Part shown: positions 59,195 to 64,000 of the stretch, piece after piece | How positions within the stretch are numbered: the first letter of the stretch is position 1 | Layout: every line of letters begins with the position of its first letter | From: DASXMT01 sp963755985 | GTDB lineage: Bacteria; Actinomycetota; Acidimicrobiia; Acidimicrobiales; RAAP-2 | NCBI GenBank assembly: GCA_963755985.1 | Contig: CAVWLO010000001.1 | Location: 62,001 to 126,000 of the forward strand | Direction: 5' to 3' | Length of the DNA: 64,000 bases | Notes under the pieces: model-generated | Told to the model about the DNA's origin: nothing | What the model saw: only the letters and a program-made list of their open reading frames with translations | Database searches by the model: none | Translations under genes and position numbers: made by a program

Positions 59195-60397
59195 TCAGGA
59201 GCGCGGCGGGACGGCGGGCGTGAACCGGAAGAGCCTCTCGGCGTTGCCCCGTTGGATCTTGTACTGCGTCTCTGTCGGCAGACCGGAGAGAAGCTTCTTG
59301 GCCACGCCGATGCTGTCCGGCCAGGTCGTATCGCTGTGGGGATAGTCGGTCTCCACCATCACGTTGTTCTCTCCGATGATGTCCAGGCTCCGCAAGCCGG
59401 ACGTCTCCTCGATGAAACACCCGTAGATGTGCTCGCGGATCGTCGAGCGCACGTCGAGCCGATCGAGGTCGGCCATGACCTGCTTCGTCTCGACTGCGTT
59501 GTCATAAAAGGCGGTCGAGGTCCTTTTCGCCCAGTGCCGCTGCTTGTCGATCACCTGCTCGGCCCGCTCGATGAAATACGGCATCCAGCCGATGTTCCCC
59601 TCCGAGAGGGCGATCTTTAGTCCGGGCATACGTTCGAAGTAGTCGCTGAACAGCCAGGCCAACATGGTTCCCGCCGCCCGGATTGCACCGAAGGTCAGAT
59701 TGGCCAGACCGGGCGCATCCGAAGAGATGACCGGCATGGTCGACGATGAACCCACATGCATGCACACCACGCTCTCGGTGTCTTGGGCGGCCGCCATGAC
59801 CGGGTCCCAGTACCGATTCGGGTCGTGGATCGTCGGAAGTCCCAGCGGCTCGGGGTTCTCGGAGAACGCGAAGGCGGTGGCACCCTTGGCTGCACACCGC
59901 TCGATCTCCCTGGCCGCGGCGGGCGGATCCCACAGGGGAATAATGATCAGAGGCATGAATCGTCCGGGAACCGTCCCGCACCATTCGTCGACCATCCAGT
60001 CGTTGTAGGCCTGGACGCAGAGCATGGCCAGGACCTTGTCCTTGGCCTCCCAGAAGATCTGGCCACAGAACCGCGGAAACGACGGGAAGCACAACGAGCC
60101 GAGTATTCCGGCCCTGTCCATGTCCTTCACCCGGGCAACCGGGTCATAGGCAGCGGGGGTCATCTCCGAGTACGGCACCGGATCGGGTGAAAAGTCCTCT
60201 TTGCGCTTTCCCACCGTCACCGACAGCCCCGAGGTCGGCACTCTCTTATCTTCGTATGCCCACGAGTCGTCATGCAGGAGCCGCGGGCCGACCTCGCGGT
60301 ATTTCGCCGGAAGCCGGTCAATCCATACGTTCGGAGGCTCGATGACATGGTCATCGACCGACACCAACCAATCTAGCTCCGGTGCGTCGTTATCCAA
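59195..60397 (-). CDS. ACMSD-like amidohydrolase, copy 2
   Basis: A 400-residue paralogue of the gene at 48894, same length and landmarks: LVSVDDHVIEPPNVW, FSENPEPLGLPTIHDPNRYWDPVMAAA, MLAWLFSDYFERMPGLKIALSEG and MVETDYPHSDTTWPDS. The two may hydrolyse related substrates or one may have replaced the other. It stands alone: the 226-bp gap upstream (60398-60623) separates it from the SDR gene on the same strand, and I see no gene in that gap. Confidence 0.9.
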   Translation of the reverse strand: MDNDAPELDWLVSVDDHVIEPPNVWIDRLPAKYREVGPRLLHDDSWAYEDKRVPTSGLSVTVGKRKEDFSPDPVPYSEMTPAAYDPVARVKDMDRAGILGSLCFPSFPRFCGQIFWEAKDKVLAMLCVQAYNDWMVDEWCGTVPGRFMPLIIIPLWDPPAAAREIERCAAKGATAFAFSENPEPLGLPTIHDPNRYWDPVMAAAQDTESVVCMHVGSSSTMPVISSDAPGLANLTFGAIRAAGTMLAWLFSDYFERMPGLKIALSEGNIGWMPYFIERAEQVIDKQRHWAKRTSTAFYDNAVETKQVMADLDRLDVRSTIREHIYGCFIEETSGLRSLDIIGENNVMVETDYPHSDTTWPDSIGVAKKLLSGLPTETQYKIQRGNAERLFRFTPAVPPRS

Positions 60398-60623
60398 GGC
60401 CCCTCCCCTTTCCGTGACTCCAGGTATCTATTCAACCACCGCAGCACGGCACGAGTCGCTGGCCAGTTCACCCGGCGCGCTGCCTCCTTCTACGGCTCGG
60501 GTCACACCGAGCTCCGGCATGGCAGAGCAGACGCACGCAGTATCCGAGGGTTGGAGGCCGGTCGGGCCAGGTGTGCGGACTCGGGCTCTGTCCGGCCTCT
60601 CATGTCTGGAGCACGGCCGATCC

Positions 60624-61457
60624 TCAACGAGAGGTGCGAGGATCGAGTGCCCCGGGATCGAACGCCATCTGCACGTATGCCGCGTAGTCGGGACCGGCGC
60701 GCAGACAGTGGCCGCCGTCGACCGCGATCATCTGGCCGGTGATCCACCGCGATTCGTCGGAGAGCAGAAACCGGACGGCGTCGGCGATATCCTCTGGCTG
60801 GCCCACGGCGCCGAGGGGCGTCTGTTCGATGTAGCTGTTCCAGACTGGTCCGCCTCGCTGGATTCCCTCCATCACCTCGGTGGCAATGAAGCCAGGCTGG
60901 ACGGCGTTGAAGCGGACTTTGGCGCTCCCATACTCGTCGGCCGCATTCTTTATCATCGCCTCGATCCCTGCCTTGGCCACCGGGTAGGCGCCAAAATATC
61001 GGTGGGTCACGTGCCCGGCGATGGACGACATCGCGACAAATGACCCTCGACCGCACGCGGCCAGGTGGGGCACGGCATGCTTGAGACACAGCATGGTACC
61101 AACCACGTTCAGGTGGAGGACTCGGGCGAACTCGCTCTCGTCTTGGAGATGGTACGGCGCCAGACCGCCTCCTCCACCGGCATTGGCCACGACCCCGTCG
61201 AGACCGGCGCCGAACTCCACTGCGGCCTCGATCACCCGGGCCACGTCCCTTTCGACGGTGACGTCGGCGACGACGATCGAGACGTCACCCCCGTCGGATC
61301 GGATGCGGTCCCCAGTGGCCTCGAGGGTGCTCTCGGTGCGACCAGTTATCGTGACCAGCGCGCCCTCGTCAGCCGCCCTCCGGGCACAGGCGGCCCCGAT
61401 ACCGGTGCCGCCGCCGGTCACGATGACGGACCGCCCGTCGAGGGATCGAGTCGTCAT
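60624..61457 (-). CDS. Short-chain dehydrogenase/reductase
   Basis: A 277-residue SDR. VTGGGTGIGAACARRA is at residues 13-28, the second strand ends TGRTE (NADP-type Arg), ANAG is present in GVVANAGGGG, Ser in AMSSIAGHVT, and Tyr-Lys in GAYPVAKAGI. TPLGAVGQPEDIADAVRFLLSD and WITGQMIAVDGGHC end the fold. Downstream of the HSD10-like SDR (44-bp gap). The tail AYVQMAFDPGALDP is family-typical. Confidence 0.9.
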   Translation of the reverse strand: MTTRSLDGRSVIVTGGGTGIGAACARRAADEGALVTITGRTESTLEATGDRIRSDGGDVSIVVADVTVERDVARVIEAAVEFGAGLDGVVANAGGGGGLAPYHLQDESEFARVLHLNVVGTMLCLKHAVPHLAACGRGSFVAMSSIAGHVTHRYFGAYPVAKAGIEAMIKNAADEYGSAKVRFNAVQPGFIATEVMEGIQRGGPVWNSYIEQTPLGAVGQPEDIADAVRFLLSDESRWITGQMIAVDGGHCLRAGPDYAAYVQMAFDPGALDPRTSR

Positions 61458-61501
61458 CGTCGAGCTCCTGTGTCGAATCGGCGCGGGGACATAATCGGCT
61501 G

Positions 61502-62278
61502 TTACTTTGGCGGGAACCGCAGCGCGGCATCGAGGCGGACGATCTCACCGTTCAGATAGCGGTTCTCGAGGATCATCGCCACGGCGAGGGCGAACTCCTC
61601 CGGGTGCCCCATCCGCTTCGGGAAGACGACGTCGGCAACGAGGCGCTGCTTCAACGCCTCAGGTGCACTCTGGAACACCGGCGTCGCCATCATGCCCGGC
61701 GCGATCGCACAGACGCGAATGCCGAGGGGTGCCAGGTCACGGGCCATGGGCAGCGTCATCCCCGCGACAGCCGCCTTGGCCGCGGCGTAAGCCACCTGGC
61801 CGGCCTGGCCCTCCAATCCCGCCAATGACGAGGTGTTGATGATGACGCCGCGCTGGCCCTCGGCGTCCGGCTCCACCGCAGCCATGGCCGCCGCGGTCAA
61901 GCGGCTGGCATTGAACGTACCAAGGGCGTTGATGGCCATGGTGTACTCGAATGCGGCCTTTTCATGGGGCGTCCGGTCTTTGGCCACCGTGCGCTGGCTG
62001 CGAAGTCCACCTCCCGCCACGTTCACGAGCAGGGCAAGCGGTCCCATCGCTTGAGCCGCGTCAATGGCGGTAGCGACATCATCATCGTTGGTGACGTCTC
62101 CCTCTACCGCGGCCGTCCCTTCTCCGATGTCGACCGCCAGAGCCGTCGCTCCCTCCCGGTCACGGTCGAAGATCGCTACGTACATGCCGAGATCGACAAG
62201 CTGACGGACGGTGGCGGCGCCCAGTCCGCCGGCTGCACCGGTGACCAGTGCAGAGCGTCCGTCGAGATCCATCGGCAT
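61502..62278 (-). CDS. HSD10-like short-chain dehydrogenase, copy 2
   Basis: A 258-residue SDR close in landmarks to that at 2342. VTGAAGGLGAATVRQLV, INTSSLAGLEG, VAYAAAKAAVAGM and the C-terminal VVFPKRMGHPEEFALAVAMI...RYLNGEIVRLDAALRF are shared. Acts probably on 3-hydroxyacyl-CoA or 17-beta-hydroxysteroid-like substrates. Its ATG overlaps the stop of the 55-residue ORF upstream (TGATG). Confidence 0.9.
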   Translation of the reverse strand: MPMDLDGRSALVTGAAGGLGAATVRQLVDLGMYVAIFDRDREGATALAVDIGEGTAAVEGDVTNDDDVATAIDAAQAMGPLALLVNVAGGGLRSQRTVAKDRTPHEKAAFEYTMAINALGTFNASRLTAAAMAAVEPDAEGQRGVIINTSSLAGLEGQAGQVAYAAAKAAVAGMTLPMARDLAPLGIRVCAIAPGMMATPVFQSAPEALKQRLVADVVFPKRMGHPEEFALAVAMILENRYLNGEIVRLDAALRFPPK

Positions 62279-62445
62279 CAGTGCACACGCCGATCTCGAT
62301 CGGTCCGGTTGCCGGCGCGCAGGTCGCCCAACTGTGCGGCCGTCTCCACGTCACTGTCGATGCATAGGCACGCTCTGTCGCCGTTCCGATCGGGGGCGGC
62401 AATCACCAGGCCGGGAAGGAACCGCGGGCGATAGAGCTCGTTCAC
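62278..62445 (-). pseudogene. 55-residue ORF, probable stub of an acyl-CoA synthetase
   Basis: A GTG start (62445) overlaps the kinase stop by GTGA, and its stop overlaps the HSD10-like SDR start by TGATG, so it fills the gap as a coupled ORF. MNELYRPRFLPGLVIAAPDR then NGDRACLCIDSDVETAAQL resembles the first strand-helix of acyl-CoA synthetases (PGLxxxAxxxxDRxAL...DGxxxTxxEL). It ends after RAGNRTDRDRRVH. Either a small functional protein or the remaining 5' end of a deleted synthetase. Confidence 0.5.
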
Positions 62446-63521
62446 CGGGCCAGCGCCTCCTTGACCTCGCGGATCCGCTCGGTATGAGGTAGGACTGGCC
62501 CCGATTCGAGGGGCTCGTCGACGCCCAGCTCGTGGAGGGCTGCTCGGGAGATCGGCTCGATGGCATAGGTCATCTCCATCAATCGCAAGTCATCGGAGTA
62601 GCCGGCGTCGAAGAGATGGCCGCCAACCAACAAGATGACCGCCATCTTCAGAGCCTGAAAGGCTCGATACCACGCCCGGTGATGGGCTGCGATGCCGGTG
62701 AGCTCTTCCCAGCGGGCCACGAACTCGTCGGTAGACAGCGCACCGGGCATGGACGTAAACGAACCCATTGTCCAGACCACCTCGGCCCACCCGATATCAG
62801 CCAATGGGTCCCCGACAGACGCCATCTCCCAGTCCAACACGGCACTGACCTCGGAGCCCACGAAGGCGAAATTTCCGGGCTTCGGATCACCGTGGATGAG
62901 TGTCCGTGCCGGGCTCCGGTCTGGTTGATGTTCAGAGATCACCCCCACCAATCGCTCGAGGGCTGGCAGGGGCCCGCGCTGAACCCGTCGGATTTCTCCG
63001 GACCAGTGCTCGAGCTCGCGCTCCAGGTATCGATGGCCATCGGCGATCGCCTCGAGACCGGTTGCTCGCAGGTCCACAGTGTGGACGGCGGCCATCTGGT
63101 CGACGATGCCTTCGCACATGCGGCGGATGCGCTCTGGATCGCTGGCCAGCTCCTCGGGCACGTCCCGTTCATAGACGGTACCGGGCAGCCGCTCCATGAC
63201 GTAGAACTCCTGGCCAAGTACCTGGCCCGACGGTTCGAGCCAGTAGACGCGGGGCGCCCGCACTGCCGTGGACTCCAGGCCGCGGAGCACCTCGAATTGT
63301 CGCTGCAGATCGTAGGGCTCGAGCAGACCGGGTGCGGGCGGGCGGACCCGGATGACGACGTCCTCGCAGTGGTCGCCGGCGCCATCCGTCCAGATCAAGG
63401 TCAAAAGGAGGGTTTCGGCCGAATGCCCCATCTCGACACGATCGAGACCTTCGATATGGAACCCCTGGGCATTCGGGACCTTCTCGGTGAGCCACGACGC
63501 CAAGCGGTGCTCGATGTCCAT
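62442..63521 (-). CDS. APH-fold acyl-CoA-associated kinase
   Basis: A 359-residue phosphotransferase-fold protein, ATG 63521 sharing TGATG with the P450 stop. LIHGDPKPGNFAFVGSEV (His-Gly-Asp) and AVLDWEMASVGDPLADIGW are the active-site motifs, and VIRVRPPAPG and GQEFYVMERLPGTVYE match the family of the kinase at 33932. Likely phosphorylates a 4-hydroxy- or other hydroxyacyl-CoA in the second route, though no acyl-CoA dehydrogenase lies beside it within the window. Confidence 0.88.
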   Translation of the reverse strand: MDIEHRLASWLTEKVPNAQGFHIEGLDRVEMGHSAETLLLTLIWTDGAGDHCEDVVIRVRPPAPGLLEPYDLQRQFEVLRGLESTAVRAPRVYWLEPSGQVLGQEFYVMERLPGTVYERDVPEELASDPERIRRMCEGIVDQMAAVHTVDLRATGLEAIADGHRYLERELEHWSGEIRRVQRGPLPALERLVGVISEHQPDRSPARTLIHGDPKPGNFAFVGSEVSAVLDWEMASVGDPLADIGWAEVVWTMGSFTSMPGALSTDEFVARWEELTGIAAHHRAWYRAFQALKMAVILLVGGHLFDAGYSDDLRLMEMTYAIEPISRAALHELGVDEPLESGPVLPHTERIREVKEALAR

Positions 63522-64000
63522 CAGCTGGGGGTGAAGCGAATGCGGATTCGGTCGAACGCCCGGGCGAAGGTGGCTGGGATGATCTTCGGCTCGTCCGGGT
63601 CGACCAGCTCCCAATCTGGCATCCTTCGGAGGATCTCCTCGAACATGACCCGGATCTCGAGCCGGGCCAGGTGCGCCCCCAGGCAGAAGTGGGTCCCGAA
63701 TCCGAACGCAACATGGCGGTTGCCGGCTCTGGTCACGTCAAGCACGTCGGGCTGGTCGAATGCCCGAGGATCGCGATTCGCTGACGCATAGAGCAAGAGG
63801 AGCTCCTCACCGGCCCGAATCGGCTGACCGTGGAGCTCGTGGTCCACGGTCGCCGTTCGGCGCATGTTGAGTATCGGGGACACCCAACGGATGAACTCCT
63901 CGACCGCAGTCGTGGCCAGAAGGTCCGGATGATCCAGCAGCACCTGTCGCTGATCGGGTTGCAGCCCCAGCTCCCGGATCATGGAGCCGATGACCGTGCG
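63521..64000 (-). CDS. Cytochrome P450, C-terminal part (cut by window end)
   Basis: The P450 C-terminal portion running past the window edge (upstream codons read RTVIGSMIRELGLQPDQR, the J-helix region). ExxR is in VEEFIRWVSPI and the heme loop is HVAFGFGTHFCLGAHLAR. The ATG at 63982 is internal, so the true start lies outside. Coupled to the kinase gene by TGATG. Confidence 0.92.
   Translation of the reverse strand, partial: RTVIGSMIRELGLQPDQRQVLLDHPDLLATTAVEEFIRWVSPILNMRRTATVDHELHGQPIRAGEELLLLYASANRDPRAFDQPDVLDVTRAGNRHVAFGFGTHFCLGAHLARLEIRVMFEEILRRMPDWELVDPDEPKIIPATFARAFDRIRIRFTPS

Noticed and set aside
1..64000. tRNA, rRNA, riboswitch or complete insertion sequence
   Set aside because: I saw no cloverleaf arms, conserved rRNA blocks, transposase motifs (DDE) or terminal inverted repeats by reading. 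A covariance-model or HMM search could overturn this.

Overview
The window is high-GC DNA from what looks like a free-living actinobacterium. The supporting signs are very GC-rich third positions, frequent GTG starts, ATGA/GTGA/TGATG gene overlaps, several LLM-class flavin (probably F420) oxidoreductases, a DDN-type deazaflavin reductase, a small P450 ferredoxin of the type common in actinobacteria, and a DUF222/HNH (13E12-type) protein. The mix of P450s, acyl-CoA dehydrogenases, many short-chain dehydrogenases (SDRs), ACMSD-like amidohydrolases, CoA-transferases and thiolase/DUF35 pairs fits a CoA-dependent degrader of lipids, terpenoids or steroids. Acidimicrobiia or a mycobacterium-like relative is plausible, but this is inference. 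I see no rRNA, tRNA, CRISPR array or intact insertion sequence.

Layout. 0-4 kb: an alpha/beta hydrolase, an EthD-like protein, a hotdog thioesterase and an HSD10-like SDR, the last divergent from a TetR regulator across a perfect 22-bp palindrome. 4-12 kb: a tightly coupled plus-strand operon (SDR, catalytic M24 protein, degenerate M24 paralogue, P450, SDR, Gfo/Idh/MocA oxidoreductase, signal-peptide-less periplasmic-binding-type protein) with two related CATAG-N6-CTATG sites at its front. 12-17 kb: an amidohydrolase, two sugar-isomerase-like TIM barrels and an acyl-CoA synthetase homologue that lacks the usual catalytic lysine, divergent from another TetR. 17-28 kb: fatty-acid or sterol type CoA genes (two acyl-CoA dehydrogenases, a fused IpdAB-like CoA-transferase, an MFE-2-like SDR with an apparent frameshift, a thiolase next to an HMG-CoA-synthase/DUF35 fusion, a TesB-like thioesterase). 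28-34 kb: a duplicated pair of unknown 234-residue proteins, a Baeyer-Villiger-type monooxygenase, DUF2889 and a D-aminoacylase-like amidohydrolase. 34-41 kb: an APH kinase, quinone reductase, acyl-CoA dehydrogenase and TetR operon, then SDR, LLM and GntR genes.

41-64 kb looks like a separate catabolic island, less GC-rich by eye in places. Its minus-strand arm (50.1 to 40.9 kb) encodes amidohydrolase, ferredoxin, P450, DDN reductase, CaiB-type CoA-transferase, DUF35, a cysteine-less thiolase, TetR, enoyl-CoA hydratase, LLM and SnoaL-like proteins. The divergent plus arm (50.4 to 56.6 kb) encodes acyl-CoA ligase, alcohol dehydrogenase, SMP-30 lactonase, aldehyde dehydrogenase and SDR. Further on are an LLM gene, APH-type kinases, a second copy of the amidohydrolase, SDRs and a P450 cut by the window end. 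The natural reading is activation of an alcohol or acid substrate to its CoA thioester, oxidation, and retro-aldol or thiolytic side-chain cleavage. The substrate is not readable from sequence.

Two themes recur. (1) Three genes carry an apparent single-base C insertion whose removal restores a full-length family-consistent protein. (2) Several genes survive only as short stubs or relics (esterase, acyl-CoA synthetase, CaiB, glyoxalase-fold and aldehyde dehydrogenase), so the island seems to have been remodelled repeatedly.
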